Part shown: piece after piece, positions 19,062 to 29,076 of the stretch
Layout of the letters: the number at the start of each line of letters is the position of its first letter
Position numbering within the stretch: the first letter of the stretch is position 1
NCBI RefSeq assembly: GCF_016861605.1
Contig: NZ_BOLM01000002.1
Coordinates: 1-64,000, forward strand
Length of the DNA stretch: 64,000 nucleotides
Source of the DNA: Levilactobacillus wangkuiensis
Lineage (GTDB): Bacteria; Bacillota; Bacilli; Lactobacillales; Lactobacillaceae
Direction: 5' to 3'
Position numbers and translations under genes: made by a program
Notes under the pieces: model-generated
Database searches by the model: none
What the model was told of the DNA's origin: nothing
Seen by the model: the letters and a program-made list of their open reading frames with translations, nothing else

Positions 19062-20417
19062 ATGAAAGTCACAGTTGTTGGTTGTACACATGCAGGAACC
19101 TTTGCCATTAAGCAAATTTTAGCGGAACACCCCGATGCAGAAGTCACCGTTTACGAAAAGAATGATAATATCTCCTTCTTATCTTGCGGAATCGCCCTGT
19201 ACCTCGGCGGCAAGGTTGCCGATCCCCAAGGCCTGTTCTACTCCAGCCCTGAGGAATTAAAGAGCTTAGGCGCGAACGTGCAAATGGGTCACAACGTTTT
19301 AGCCATCGACGCCGATCAAAAGACGGTCACGGTAGAAGATTTGGCGACCCATGCCCAGACCACTGAAAGCTATGACAAACTGGTCATGACGTCCGGTTCA
19401 TGGCCCATCATTCCCAAGATTGACGGAATCGACGGCGACCATGTGAAGCTTTGCAAGAACTGGAACCACGCCCAAACCTTAATTGAAGAAGCGAAGCACG
19501 CCAAGCACATCACGGTCATCGGTGCTGGCTACATTGGTGCCGAACTGGCCGAAGCTTACTCCACCACCGGCCACGACGTTACCCTGATCGATGCCATGGA
19601 CCGCGTCATGCCTAAGTACTTTGACCAAGAATTCACCGACGTGATCGAGCAGGACTACCGGGACAATCACGTACAATTAGCCTTGGGCGAAACGGTTCAA
19701 AGCTTTACGGATACCGGTGACGGCGTGACCATCAAGACCGACAAAGGGAGCTACGACACCAATTTAGCCATCCTCTGCATCGGCTTCCGGCCCAACACCG
19801 CCCTGCTCAAGGGTCAAGTTGACATGGCCCAAAACGGCGCGATTATCACGGATGATTACATGCGGTCATCCAACCCCGACATTTTTGCTGCCGGTGATAG
19901 TGCAGCGGTTCACTATAACCCAACGCATCAAAACGCCTACATTCCCCTGGCTACCAACGCGGTTCGTCAAGGTATCTTAGTTGGCAAGAACCTGGTTACC
20001 CCCACCGTTAAATACATGGGAACACAATCTTCCTCTGGCTTAGCCCTTTACGGTCGGACCATCGTTTCCACCGGGCTGACCTTAGCCGCTGCCAAGCAAC
20101 AAGGCATTAATGCCGAGCAAGTCATCGTCAAGGATAACTACCGGCCAGAGTTCATGCCAACGACGGAACCCGTGCTGATGTCCCTGGTTTACGATCCAGA
20201 CAGCAAGCGGATTCTCGGTGGCACTCTGATGAGCAAGTACGACGTCTCACAATCGGCGAACACCCTGTCCGTCTGCATCCAAAACGAAAACACGATTGAT
20301 GACCTGGCCATGGTCGACATGCTGTTCCAACCTAACTTTGACCGGCCATTCAACTATCTGAACATCCTGGCCCAAGCCGCTCAGGCGCAGGTAGCCACCT
20401 TAGAAACCACTAAATAA
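19062..20417 (+). CDS. nox: FAD-dependent NADH oxidase (H2O-forming type)
   Basis: A 451-residue flavoprotein reducing oxygen with NADH and regenerating NAD+ in a heterofermentative metabolism. The N-terminal FAD fold begins MKVTVVGCTHAGTFA. The redox cysteine is in SFLSCGIALYLGG near residue 42. The NADH fold is VIGAGYIGAELAEAYS, and the second FAD motif is IFAAGDSAAV. The ATG at 19062 follows GGGAGG; an upstream in-frame ATG lacks a site. Strong promoter and terminator flank it, so it is a single transcription unit. Nox versus CoA-disulfide reductase was considered; context and motifs favour Nox. Confidence 0.92.
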   Translation: MKVTVVGCTHAGTFAIKQILAEHPDAEVTVYEKNDNISFLSCGIALYLGGKVADPQGLFYSSPEELKSLGANVQMGHNVLAIDADQKTVTVEDLATHAQTTESYDKLVMTSGSWPIIPKIDGIDGDHVKLCKNWNHAQTLIEEAKHAKHITVIGAGYIGAELAEAYSTTGHDVTLIDAMDRVMPKYFDQEFTDVIEQDYRDNHVQLALGETVQSFTDTGDGVTIKTDKGSYDTNLAILCIGFRPNTALLKGQVDMAQNGAIITDDYMRSSNPDIFAAGDSAAVHYNPTHQNAYIPLATNAVRQGILVGKNLVTPTVKYMGTQSSSGLALYGRTIVSTGLTLAAAKQQGINAEQVIVKDNYRPEFMPTTEPVLMSLVYDPDSKRILGGTLMSKYDVSQSANTLSVCIQNENTIDDLAMVDMLFQPNFDRPFNYLNILAQAAQAQVATLETTK

Positions 20418-20451
20418 CCTGCATTCCCCTTTTGAAAAAAGTTGAGGAAGC

Positions 20452-20492
20452 AAAAAAGTTTCGCCATCCTAATCGATTGGCGAAACTTTTTT
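20452..20492. terminator. bidirectional terminator between nox and the zinc-ribbon gene
   Basis: Perfect 15-bp stem AAAAAAGTTTCGCCA/TGGCGAAACTTTTTT, flanked by A and T tracts that serve both convergent genes. Confidence 0.92.
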
Positions 20493-20497
20493 ATGCT

Positions 20498-21619
20498 TTA
20501 AGGCTTCCGCGGCTTAAACGCAGAAATCAGGGCGAAGATGGTCAGTACGGCACACCCACCCAGAGAGACCCAGGCGCTGAGGCCAAAGCCTGCATCGCCA
20601 AACGTCCCCGAGTAGCCGCCACTGATACCATTGTAAATGTAGCCAAAGACCGTCCCAAAGATCACATCAACCACAATGGCCACGATAACGTTGATGATTC
20701 GTGTCGTCCGGCTGGGCAACACCCCCAAGATCAGCGCGACGATTGGAGCCACCGTTAAGGCCACGAGCCATCCCGTGGCACTAGAGTCCTGTCCGAAAAA
20801 TTCCGAAGCCGAGCTCCCTAGCTTGAGCAAATTAGCCAGGGTTAACCCGGCTGAATAGTTAATAAACGAGGCAGACGCCTGCAGGTACGGACCCACGTAA
20901 ACGGCCCCCAGAGCGGCTAAGGCGCCTAAGACCACCATGACCTCGGTCACGCCCATGCCCAGGTGACCCTTGGCAACCGGCGCGGTCGTGGCCGATTGCA
21001 CCGTTGGACCAGCGGTGGGTTGTTCCGTGGCGCCCGCTGACGGTGCTTGTTGCGGCATGGCTTGCTTAATGGCCGAAGCCGTCTTGGCCTGCAGATCGCT
21101 CTGCTTGGCCTTTAGGTTTTGGTTCACGTTTGACCGGTAATCCTGATCACGGTAATATCGGTTGACCTTTCGCTCGAAGCCGGTGGCGTCGGTCCCGTAA
21201 CTGCCGGCAATCAGGTAAATCAACACCAATAATAGCAAAATCGTCCACCAGGCAACGTGGGCCGCCGCAAACGTGAAGAGCAGGAACAGGAGGAACACGC
21301 CGATCCCGGTCGTCACTAAGTTATTGCGAATCCACAGCCCGACGTGCTCCAGGTTCTCCCGGTTCAAAATCAGATTCCGGTTGCCGTTGTGGTGTGCGGT
21401 TGCCGTGGGTGCCGTCCGTTGTCCCGTCGTCGAGTCGTCATGCGTCGTGCGTGACTGACTAGTAGGCGTCACGGGTGCCTGTGGTTGGGCCGACTGCTTG
21501 GGACCAACCGGTTGCGCCGCTTGCGTGAGTGACTGCCCACACTGCGGACAGAATTTGCCGTGCTCAACATTTTCCCGACCACACTTCGGGCAAAACTGTA
21601 AAGTTTGCGTATTTTCCAT
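20498..21619 (-). CDS. zinc-ribbon multi-pass membrane protein, unknown function
   Basis: A 373-residue protein. The N-terminus is a four-cysteine zinc ribbon (CPKCGRENVEHGKFCPQCG). A polar Ala/Gln/Pro/Thr linker follows, then two close membrane helices (TTGIGVFLLFLLFTF, WWTILLLLVLIYLIAG). After a charged coil, about four more helices follow, ending in a basic FKPRKP tail. Proteins of this build are common in lactobacilli, and no function is assigned. The start has AAGGGG upstream. It is a single gene, convergent with nox. Confidence 0.75.
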   Translation of the reverse strand: MENTQTLQFCPKCGRENVEHGKFCPQCGQSLTQAAQPVGPKQSAQPQAPVTPTSQSRTTHDDSTTGQRTAPTATAHHNGNRNLILNRENLEHVGLWIRNNLVTTGIGVFLLFLLFTFAAAHVAWWTILLLLVLIYLIAGSYGTDATGFERKVNRYYRDQDYRSNVNQNLKAKQSDLQAKTASAIKQAMPQQAPSAGATEQPTAGPTVQSATTAPVAKGHLGMGVTEVMVVLGALAALGAVYVGPYLQASASFINYSAGLTLANLLKLGSSASEFFGQDSSATGWLVALTVAPIVALILGVLPSRTTRIINVIVAIVVDVIFGTVFGYIYNGISGGYSGTFGDAGFGLSAWVSLGGCAVLTIFALISAFKPRKP

Positions 21620-21795
21620 CTAACATCTACCCCTTTTATATGTATGAAATCATGGTGCCTTTCCAGTATAGACCACGCCTAGCTGGTTTAGCCACCTTTT
21701 ATTTTCCTACCGGGATATTTTGCTAAGTTAAGGGGTTTTTGACCATAAAAATAAGCGCCACGACCGCTGTCGTCACTCTTCATGTGGGTCCTTCA

Positions 21796-23925
21796 CTATT
21801 CGGGCACGTTATTCAATGACCAGGTGACCGTCGCGCTGTACTTGCCTTGCAGGGCCGCCGAGTTCACTTCGAGCAGTAACCCGTTGTCCTCGTCCCAGTC
21901 ATCAACCACGTTCGTCAGGTCATCGTTGCCGGTCGCTTCCCCCTGGCTCACCGCAATCGGCGTGTCACTGATAGGCGTGCGGTCATCCCCATCGTAGTAG
22001 CTCAGGGTGCCCGCCAGCTTCTGACCGTCTGCTCGCGTGAAGTCCGTGCTAGTCACCTGTAAGGCCCACTTGGCACCGGCTTCCCGCGTATCTAAAATTT
22101 CGACCTGCCAGTCCAGGGTCCGTTTGACCTTCTGCTGGGTCCCGGTCAGCGTCGTGTTCTCAAACGAACTCTTCTCAGCAACCGTGTTAAAGACCAGCTG
22201 CCGGTTGACGGTGATCGTATAGGTCACGGCGTTGGACACGTTGCCATAGGGGTCCTCGACCGTGGTCACCAGTGTGTTCTTGCCGCTCTGCAGGTCCGCG
22301 GCCGCCACGGTCACATCAAACCGACCGCTGGACGGGTCCGTGCCGTCCGGAATTTTAAAGTCGGCGCGCGCTTGGCCGTTGAGCGTCGAATGAATCGTCA
22401 TGTCCCGGTTGGCCAAGTCGACGCCCTCCGGTACCACCACGAGTCCCTTCATGGTCGCATCTTCACCGGGATCCACTTGACCGCTACTGCCGGACAAAGA
22501 GGCTGCCATCAGTTCCAGCGTCGGGTTCAGCATAAAGACCGGGGTCTCCGCTGTGACCACCCCGTTGACGGCACTGAAGCCACTCGCTGCAGCGTCCACG
22601 GTGACCGGTGCCGTTAAATTGGCCGCCTTCCCCGTCAAGGTCACGTGGGCCGTTTGATTGCTGGCCGACAGGGCCTGAGTCAATTTGACTGTTAACTGGT
22701 TTTCCGTTAATTGGCTAACATCCACCACCGTTGACGTGCCATCGGCGTAAGTGACCTTCCCGGCCGTCACGTCCAGGTATTCGGGCACCTGTAAATGGGC
22801 CTGCACGTCTTGCCAGGACTGCTTACCCGTCAGGTAGTCCAGTTGGTAATCCAACTTAAAACTATCCTGCCCCTTCATCACGTCGCCGTCACCAATTTCT
22901 TTGCCGGTGGTCATGTCCGTCAGGGTCGCCGTTGCCTGCGCATCGACCAGTCCGGGCACCTCTTCCATCACGACGAGGTTGTTTTCGTAACTATCCCCCG
23001 TCGCTCCGGTAAAACCCCACCGCACCTGGCCCGTTCCCTTGGGGTCGATTTCAGTCAGGTCGAGCTTGGCCGACTCGCTGACGCCACTTTGGCCCTTTCC
23101 GGTGACCGGGTCTTTGTCATTAAAGGTGTAGGTCATCTGCTGCGACTTGGCCTGCCAGTCCAACGTCAAATGGTGCCACGAGCCGTTGGACAGTAGCGTG
23201 TAATCCCCCTTCAACACGCCGGCGTGGTCTTGGGTCGCATAGTAGCCGACGCTGTAGATGGGCAGCAACGTGGACGTCCGCACCATTTGGTAGCTGTCCA
23301 CGGCCGCCGGATAGTTGTTGGCAATGTGGGGACCAGCAATCCCGACGTCAAAGGAATCCGCATCCCCGGTGTTGCCGTAATTGGTGGACGTGTTTAAATG
23401 CGTGTCGAACTCCAGCGCCCAACTATTTTGAATCGCCGTCGCTGCGAGCTTGTCCGGCGTGGTCTGCTTCTTATCGGTATCCACGCCCCACACACCCAGC
23501 GTTTCGCCGGAGATATTCTTCCCAAACGTTGGCGTGGCCGCTAAGCCCTTGTCATCGTTCTGGAGTACAAAGGCCATCCCATCGGCGGCCTTCTTGCCGG
23601 TGTTCCCAAAGTACAGCCACATGGACGCGGATTGATTGCGCGTCAAATCAAAGACGTTGTCCGTCGTGGACCAGAGCGCGCCAAATTGCTTCTTGCCGTT
23701 ATTGATCTTCGCCGCCTGCGTCCCCGTCACAGTCGGATTCGTTGCGGTCACCACGGATGCCTGATTATTACTCGTCGTCCCCGGTGTAAAAATGTTATCA
23801 AGCGAAATTCCCTGCGGTGCCGTCTTCAAAGCCTGGTCATAATCCGCATCGGCACAACCGGTAACCCCACCCACGCCGAGCAAACTCAGCCCTAAGAAAA
23901 ACCCAAACCAACTTCTGAACTTCAT
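21796..23925 (-). CDS. surface lipoprotein with L-type lectin and WxL domains
   Basis: A 709-residue extracellular protein. The signal segment ends in the lipobox VTGC (cysteine near residue 25). Residues 80-310 form a legume-type (L-type) lectin fold (ASMWLYFGNTGKKAADGMAF, ALEFDTHLN, GSWHHLTLDW). Ig-like repeats follow, and the last 110 residues are a WxL domain with its two motifs, KWALQV and VTWSLNN. WxL domains bind peptidoglycan, so the protein probably displays a carbohydrate-binding lectin on the wall. The ATG at 23925 has AGGAG seven bases upstream. A lipobox together with a WxL domain is unusual. No other WxL operon genes (DUF916 or small WxL) adjoin it. Confidence 0.85.
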   Translation of the reverse strand: MKFRSWFGFFLGLSLLGVGGVTGCADADYDQALKTAPQGISLDNIFTPGTTSNNQASVVTATNPTVTGTQAAKINNGKKQFGALWSTTDNVFDLTRNQSASMWLYFGNTGKKAADGMAFVLQNDDKGLAATPTFGKNISGETLGVWGVDTDKKQTTPDKLAATAIQNSWALEFDTHLNTSTNYGNTGDADSFDVGIAGPHIANNYPAAVDSYQMVRTSTLLPIYSVGYYATQDHAGVLKGDYTLLSNGSWHHLTLDWQAKSQQMTYTFNDKDPVTGKGQSGVSESAKLDLTEIDPKGTGQVRWGFTGATGDSYENNLVVMEEVPGLVDAQATATLTDMTTGKEIGDGDVMKGQDSFKLDYQLDYLTGKQSWQDVQAHLQVPEYLDVTAGKVTYADGTSTVVDVSQLTENQLTVKLTQALSASNQTAHVTLTGKAANLTAPVTVDAAASGFSAVNGVVTAETPVFMLNPTLELMAASLSGSSGQVDPGEDATMKGLVVVPEGVDLANRDMTIHSTLNGQARADFKIPDGTDPSSGRFDVTVAAADLQSGKNTLVTTVEDPYGNVSNAVTYTITVNRQLVFNTVAEKSSFENTTLTGTQQKVKRTLDWQVEILDTREAGAKWALQVTSTDFTRADGQKLAGTLSYYDGDDRTPISDTPIAVSQGEATGNDDLTNVVDDWDEDNGLLLEVNSAALQGKYSATVTWSLNNVPE

Positions 23926-24260
23926 CGCAATCGCTCCTCTCCATCCCCCAAAACGATTATGGGGCACCATCAATTTTCAAGATTATTATTTCGTTTATAG
24001 TGTAACAGAACTGAATTTATGACGGGGCTTTCACGCAAAATCCGAAGGGAAGCCTTCGAAAAATGACGGGATAGTGACGAAAGTGTTGATTTACTGGGAA
24101 TTGTAGCGGATTTAGACTAGACCAATTGGGCGAGTCACTGGCGGTGAACTGACCGTTAAAAAGTACAAAAAAATCCCCACCACTTCAAATGAAGAAATGG
24201 CAGAGATTCGCTAGTATTTAGAGTTAATTAACACAAGTCACCGTTTGACCACTACCGAAC

Positions 24261-24547
24261 GGGCTAAACCCGTGTCAGCCGCAAGGCTGGGAAAACTGGG
24301 CCAGTCGTGGGAGTGACCAGAGGCGAGCCAAGGTGCCCGGCCGTGTCGGTGGTCTTGGCTGGGGTATTTTCCCAGCCTAGCCCACGGGGCAACCTTTGAG
24401 ACCGCTCTTTGGCTCAAAGTTGAGGTGGAAGCCCGCTTCTCAGGCTGGAACCGACCCCACAGCAGGGCGCCTTGAGCTCGACGTCGGGAACGGACGCGAC
24501 CAGGCCCAGTTTTCACCAGCCCGGAGGCGCTGACAACGACCAGTTTA
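24261..24547 (-). repeat. family A structured repeat, copy A5
   Basis: Minus orientation, core 24313-24492. The outer arm GGCTGGGAAAACTGGGCC pairs with GGCCCAGTTTTCACCAGCC further out, and GGCTAAAC with GTTTAGAGC, which reaches the prfC stop codon. It is sense with prfC. Confidence 0.9.
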
Positions 24548-26122
24548 GAGCTTAGAGGTCAGTTCGACGTCAGGGTACTTGTCCTTAAACCAACGTTCAG
24601 CGAAGTGGTTTTCAAACAAGAACAGTGGCTCGCCATGATTGTCCTTGACCAGCAGGTTTCGGGATGAAGACATCCGTTCGTCCAATTGGTCAGGGTTGAT
24701 CCAGCGCGCAGTCTTCTTGCCCATCGGTTCCATGATAACTTCAGAATTATATTCATTTTGCATCCGGAATTGGAAGACTTCAAACTGCAGTTGCCCCACG
24801 GCACCCAGGATGTAATCCCCGGTAGAGTAAGACGTGTACAGTTGAACGGCCCCTTCTTGAACCAGTTGGTTGATTCCCTTGTGGAAGGACTTTTGCTTCA
24901 TCACGTTCTTCGCAGATACACGGACGAACAATTCCGGCGTAAATTGTGGCAGCTTTTCAAATTTAATCTTGTTCTTCCCGGTGTAAATGGCATCACCGAT
25001 TTGGAAGTTCCCAGTATCGTACAGCCCGATAATGTCCCCAGCCACGGCCGTTTCCACGTTCTCACGCGTATCAGCCATGAACTCGGTCACGTTGGACAGC
25101 CGTAATTTTTTCCCGGTCCGTTCCTGAATGACGTCCATGCCCCGGTCAAATTCACCCGAGCAGATTCGCACGAAGGCAATCCGGTCCCGGTGATGCGGGT
25201 TCATGTTGGCTTGAATTTTAAAGACAAAGCCAGAGAATTCAGGGTCGGTCGGCGCCACGTCGATATCCTGTTCGGTATGGTGACTGGCAGGCTTCGGCGC
25301 GTACTCCAGGTACGTTTCCAGGAACGTTTTAACCCCAAAGTCGGCTAGGGCAGACCCAAAGAACACGGGCGTTTGGTCCCCACTGGCGATTTTGGCTTCG
25401 TCAAATTGGTTCCCGGCTTCGCCAATCAGCTCCATGTTATCACGAGCATCCTGGTACCAGCCGTCTTCTTCCAAGTCGTTGTGTTCGGCCAACTCACCAT
25501 TGGCCTGCAGCGGCAGGTATTGGTGCGCTTCGTCATCGGGCCGGAACAGGGCAACGCGGTTGTGATACCGGTCGTATAACCCCTTGAGTTCCTTCCCCAT
25601 CCCGATTGGCCAGTTCATCGGGTAGCCTTCGATGCCCAAGACATCTTCCAGTTCGGCGATGAGGTCCATTGGATCCCGACCATCCCGGTCAAGCTTGTTC
25701 ATAAAGGTAAAAATCGGAATACCTCGCATCTTACAAATTTGGAACAGCTTCTTGGTTTGGGGTTCGATCCCTTTGGCAGAGTCGATCACCATGACGGCAG
25801 AGTCGACGGCCATCAGGGTCCGGTAGGTATCTTCAGAGAAGTCCTCATGCCCAGGAGTATCCAAAATGTTGATCCGCTTGCCTTGGTAATCAAATTGCAT
25901 GACGGAACTCGTTACGGAGATCCCCCGCTTTTGTTCAATTTCCATCCAGTCGGACTTAGCAAAGTTGCCACTCTTCCGGGCCTTAACGGTACCGGCCTCA
26001 CGCACGACGCCCCCAAACAGCAGTAACTGTTCAGTAATCGTCGTCTTCCCGGCATCGGGGTGAGAGATGATGGCAAACGTCCGGCGCTTATCAACCGCTG
26101 ACGCTAAAGTTTTTTCACTCAT
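24545..26122 (-). CDS. prfC: peptide chain release factor 3
   Basis: A 525-residue translational GTPase that recycles class-I release factors. G1 is HPDAGKTT, the switch II motif is DTPGHEDF and G4 is NKLD. The C-terminal RF3 domain contains [18 protein letters not shown]. Full normal length. It is a single gene; the last codons overlap the outermost arm of repeat A5. Confidence 0.96.
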   Translation of the reverse strand: MSEKTLASAVDKRRTFAIISHPDAGKTTITEQLLLFGGVVREAGTVKARKSGNFAKSDWMEIEQKRGISVTSSVMQFDYQGKRINILDTPGHEDFSEDTYRTLMAVDSAVMVIDSAKGIEPQTKKLFQICKMRGIPIFTFMNKLDRDGRDPMDLIAELEDVLGIEGYPMNWPIGMGKELKGLYDRYHNRVALFRPDDEAHQYLPLQANGELAEHNDLEEDGWYQDARDNMELIGEAGNQFDEAKIASGDQTPVFFGSALADFGVKTFLETYLEYAPKPASHHTEQDIDVAPTDPEFSGFVFKIQANMNPHHRDRIAFVRICSGEFDRGMDVIQERTGKKLRLSNVTEFMADTRENVETAVAGDIIGLYDTGNFQIGDAIYTGKNKIKFEKLPQFTPELFVRVSAKNVMKQKSFHKGINQLVQEGAVQLYTSYSTGDYILGAVGQLQFEVFQFRMQNEYNSEVIMEPMGKKTARWINPDQLDERMSSSRNLLVKDNHGEPLFLFENHFAERWFKDKYPDVELTSKL

Positions 26123-26225
26123 TAGTTTTCCTCACAAAAGTTATTTTATATTTTAAGTTATCGTTTTTAAATTAAACGTCACAGCTAGTAATTTTAACAC
26201 ATTTAGGCCGACAATTCACGGTTTG

Positions 26226-26450
26226 TTAGTCGGCTGCGCGAAACCACAGCGCTACCTGCCGCTCCCGGCGGTGGGCTCAAGATGCCCTGCTGTGGGGAAC
26301 GGCTCCAGCCTGGGAAGCGGTCTTCCACCTCGCCTTTGAGCCCCAAGACCGGTCTCAAAGGTCGTCCCATGCTCTAGGCTGAGAAAGTCCCTCAGCCAAG
26401 ACCATCGACACAGCTGGCCATCTTGGCCCACCTCTGGTCACTCAGACTAA
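26226..26450 (+). repeat. family A structured repeat, copy A6
   Basis: Core 26261-26442, beginning GCTCCC instead of GTTCCC. GGTGGGCTCAAGATG pairs with the CATCTTGGCCCACC arm. A short outer TTAGTC/GACTAA pair flanks it. It lies between divergent prfC and the gene at 26735, its left arm nearer prfC and antisense to it. Confidence 0.88.
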
Positions 26451-26734
26451 TTCATAATATCCCTTTTTTCCTACTTAAGGCTAAAGCCTAGTCGATGATT
26501 CCAACCAACATCCCCAACTACCAATACAAACAACTCACTTAATCACTCACTATCAGGAACACCTACCGCAACACCCATGCCCGATGATTTGTCGTCTAAA
26601 ATAATCACGCTTTAACTTAACTCCCCCTTAGCGTGTGGTATCATAGAAGATATGCCATTAATGTTTTAACGGACGACTTGTTTAATCGTCCTTAACTAAT
26701 TTTAGAACGAACTTATTTAGAAATGGGTGAAACT

Positions 26735-27289
26735 ATGTCGGCGTCTACTGAAGCCATGCTTATTAAAATTGTCTTTGCCGTGGGGGCCCTGGTGGTTCTG
26801 GGTGGTTTGGTCGGCTTATTAGTCGCGCGAAACAAACACCAACCGCTGCGGCCGACCATGTCCGTCATCCTCTGTGGGGCCGGACTAGCCGTGATTGCCC
26901 TGCTCTTAAACAATCTGTTGTTTTTGAGCTACGACCACGTGCAATTAAAGAAAAATCAATATTACGAGGTCACCAGCCTGACCGCCAACATGAAACAGTC
27001 GTTGGCCAGCAGTCGGACGGCCAATCAGCCGGTCAGTCCGCAATCCAAGAAGGCCAGCAAGAACGTGACCTACCTGGTTAAAAATTTAAAACAACCCCAA
27101 TCTGCACAAAAAGCGGCCCAAAGTGCCCAACAACAATTGGTTCACACGAAGCGGCCCGATTTAAAGTTGGTTCACCGCCAGTACCGGATCATCTTGCAGC
27201 ACTACTTTGATGGCACGGGCATCACGGCGGAACAGGCCAATCGCCTAACCGCCCACGCCTACCGTCAAGCCACCAGCTACGACAAATAA
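26735..27289 (+). CDS. small bitopic membrane protein, unknown function
   Basis: A 184-residue protein with two N-terminal membrane helices (IVFAVGALVVLGGLVGLLVA; SVILCGAGLAVIALLLNNLL). A Ser/Gln/Lys-rich segment follows (residues 75-135), and a folded-looking C-terminal part LKLVHRQYRIILQHYFDGTGITAEQANRL, here only described. GGTG precedes the ATG at 26735 better than any site precedes the in-frame ATG at 26723. No family recognised. Its stop codon lies within the outer arm of repeat B1. Confidence 0.6.
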   Translation: MSASTEAMLIKIVFAVGALVVLGGLVGLLVARNKHQPLRPTMSVILCGAGLAVIALLLNNLLFLSYDHVQLKKNQYYEVTSLTANMKQSLASSRTANQPVSPQSKKASKNVTYLVKNLKQPQSAQKAAQSAQQQLVHTKRPDLKLVHRQYRIILQHYFDGTGITAEQANRLTAHAYRQATSYDK

Positions 27290-27488
27290 GGCGATAACAG
27301 CGCCTACCGGGTGGTCAAAAATAGACCGGAACGCGGTGGGCAGGACGCCCAGAGCCAAAGAGCGGTCTCTGCGCTCGCTTTGAACCTCTGAGAATCGAGT
27401 TTCAAAGTCGCCATTTTAGTAGCGAACCGCTACTAAAATCCCACGGCTGAGTCTATTTTTGACCACCCTCTCGGCTCCTATCGTCTTA
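27287..27488 (+). repeat. family B structured repeat, copy B1
   Basis: Family B core 27309-27468. Outer arms GGTGGTCAAAAATAGAC and GTCTATTTTTGACCACC pair perfectly. First hairpin CAGAG/CTCTG around the conserved loop CCAAAGAGCGGT. Second hairpin CTTTGAA/TTTCAAAG. Third hairpin ATTTTAGTAGCG/CGCTACTAAAAT. It is directly downstream of and sense with the gene ending at 27289. Confidence 0.9.
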
Positions 27489-27581
27489 CCCCGTACCCGT
27501 ATAGCTCTTTGTACTCACTCATTCTAATCCACATGACACATATCCCAATTTCCCAATATGATTTTTGCGTATAATTCTAAG

Positions 27582-27624
27582 CTGAATGCCCTCACCTGAC
27601 ATGGTGACCGCATCCAGTTTTTTT
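27582..27624 (+). terminator. terminator upstream of the hydrolase gene
   Basis: CTGAATGC and GCATCCAG, with TCACC/GGTGA inside, followed by seven T. The 5' strand is nearly identical to the terminator at 28623, so the hydrolase gene is bracketed by similar hairpins. Confidence 0.78.
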
Positions 27625-27664
27625 AATTCACACAATTTCAAAAGTAACAATTGTTGATTTTTGT

Positions 27665-27678
27665 TACCGCATGCGGTA
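27665..27678. promoter_or_regulatory. 14-bp perfect palindrome in the hydrolase promoter region
   Basis: TACCGCATGCGGTA overlaps a probable -10 (TACACT at 27677-27682). This is the position of a repressor operator. No regulator gene is adjacent. Confidence 0.55.
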
Positions 27679-27738
27679 CACTCACCTTAATCACCAATCG
27701 AAAATCTGTTACTAAACCAAACGGGGGACCTGCTCATT

Positions 27739-28575
27739 ATGACTGCATACATTGACACACCAACGAAAACACTCGTCACACCGGAAAATAAAACCTTTGC
27801 GTACCGTGAAATTGGCACGCCCGCTACCGTCCCGGTCATCGGTCTGATTCACCTGTCAGGTAATCTCGACAACTGGGATCCGACTGTCGTGGACGGCCTG
27901 GCCCAGGAACATCAACTGATTCTCCCCGACTATCAAGGCGTTGGCGGTTCCGGCGGTAAAGCTGCCCTGACCATCCAAGGCATGGCCCAGGAGATTCGCG
28001 AATTTATCCACGCTCTGGGCCTCAAGCAAGTCGACCTATTTGGCTTTTCAATGGGTGGTTTCGTAGCCCAAGAAGTCATCAACCAGGAACCGACCCTGAT
28101 TCGGCGGGCCCTGTTAACGGGAACGGGTCCCCGTGGTGGGCAAGGTATTGGCGATGTGACCAAGATTTCTGACCGCTCTTTAGCCAAGGCCATTTTCACC
28201 TTCAAGGATGTGAAAACCTGCCTCTTCTTCACCCGGACGGCCAACGGCAAGCAACAAGCTGCCAAATTTCTAAAGCGGATCAAGGCTCGCCAAACCGGCC
28301 GCGACCGTTCAATCGGCTGGAGCGCCTACCGAACCCAACTAAAGGCCATCAACAAATGGAGTACAGAGTCAGCCATTGATTTCTCCCAGCTGGACTTGCC
28401 AGTGCTGGTTGCGAACGGTGATCACGATGCCATGGTGCCCACTAAGCCCAACAGCTACAACCTAGCTAAGGCCTTCAAAAATAGCGAACTCGTCATCTAC
28501 CCAGACGCAGGCCACGCCGGTGTCTTCCAATTCAACGAAGAATTTGTCAAAAAGGCCAACGACTTTCTACGTTAA
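27739..28575 (+). CDS. alpha/beta hydrolase
   Basis: A 278-residue alpha/beta-hydrolase fold enzyme. The nucleophile is the serine of FGFSMGGF near residue 100. The acid is probably the aspartate in ANGDHDAMVP, and the histidine is in DAGHAGVFQF. The oxyanion region is GLIHLSGNLDNW. It resembles the broad group of esterase/haloperoxidase-like hydrolases, and the substrate is unknown. A GGGG-type site precedes the ATG. It is a lone gene with its own terminator and a perfect palindrome over the promoter, so it is probably controlled by a dedicated regulator encoded elsewhere. Confidence 0.85.
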   Translation: MTAYIDTPTKTLVTPENKTFAYREIGTPATVPVIGLIHLSGNLDNWDPTVVDGLAQEHQLILPDYQGVGGSGGKAALTIQGMAQEIREFIHALGLKQVDLFGFSMGGFVAQEVINQEPTLIRRALLTGTGPRGGQGIGDVTKISDRSLAKAIFTFKDVKTCLFFTRTANGKQQAAKFLKRIKARQTGRDRSIGWSAYRTQLKAINKWSTESAIDFSQLDLPVLVANGDHDAMVPTKPNSYNLAKAFKNSELVIYPDAGHAGVFQFNEEFVKKANDFLR

Positions 28576-28622
28576 TCAATTGCTTAGCTAGCAAATCAAT
28601 TAAAAAACTTCAACCAAACAAA

Positions 28623-28667
28623 AAAGCTGAATGCCCTCAACCATAATTGGTGAGTGCATTCAGCTTT
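28623..28667. terminator. bidirectional terminator after the hydrolase gene
   Basis: AAAGCTGAATGC/GCATTCAGCTTT, 12 bp perfect, extended by CTCA/TGAG, with A and T flanks. Confidence 0.9.
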
Positions 28668-28780
28668 ATTTGTTTCATTTTTAAAATTCACAGCCGGTTA
28701 ACCCGACCACTTAGTCATGACCACAAGAAGCCAGTCAAAACTAGTCACCATAACTATCGCAAAAGAACCGCCAGCTGGTA

Positions 28781-29068
28781 GGTTAAAACCGTGTCAGCCG
28801 TAGGGCTGGGAAAACTGGGCCGGTCGTGGAAGTGACCAGAGGCAGATCAAAGTGACCGGCTGTGTCGGTGGTCTTGGCTGGAGTTTTGTTCCAGCCTAGC
28901 CCACGGGGCGACTTTTGAGACCGCTTTTCGGCTCAAAATCGAGGTGGAAGCCCGCCCTTTGGCTGTAACCGACCCCATAGCCGGGCACTTTGAATCTGCC
29001 GCCGGGAACGGACGCGACCAGGCCCAGTTTTCACCAGCCTGGAGGCGCGAACAACGACAGGTTTAACC
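28781..29068 (-). repeat. family A structured repeat, copy A7
   Basis: Minus orientation, core 28832-29010, sense with tagF. This copy is informative: GGCAGATCAAAGTG pairs with CACTTTGAATCTGCC, where most copies have GGCGGGCTCAAGGTG/CACCTTGGCCCGCC. Outer pairs are GGCTGGGAAAACTGGGCC with GGCCCAGTTTTCACCAGCC, and GGTTAAA with TTTAACC. Confidence 0.92.
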
Positions 29069-29076
29069 CGCCAAAG

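Noticed and set aside
21755-21775. Terminator of the lectin gene (ACGAC/GTCGT hairpin)
   Set aside because: The stem is only five base pairs and the T tract is displaced; too weak to list as a feature.
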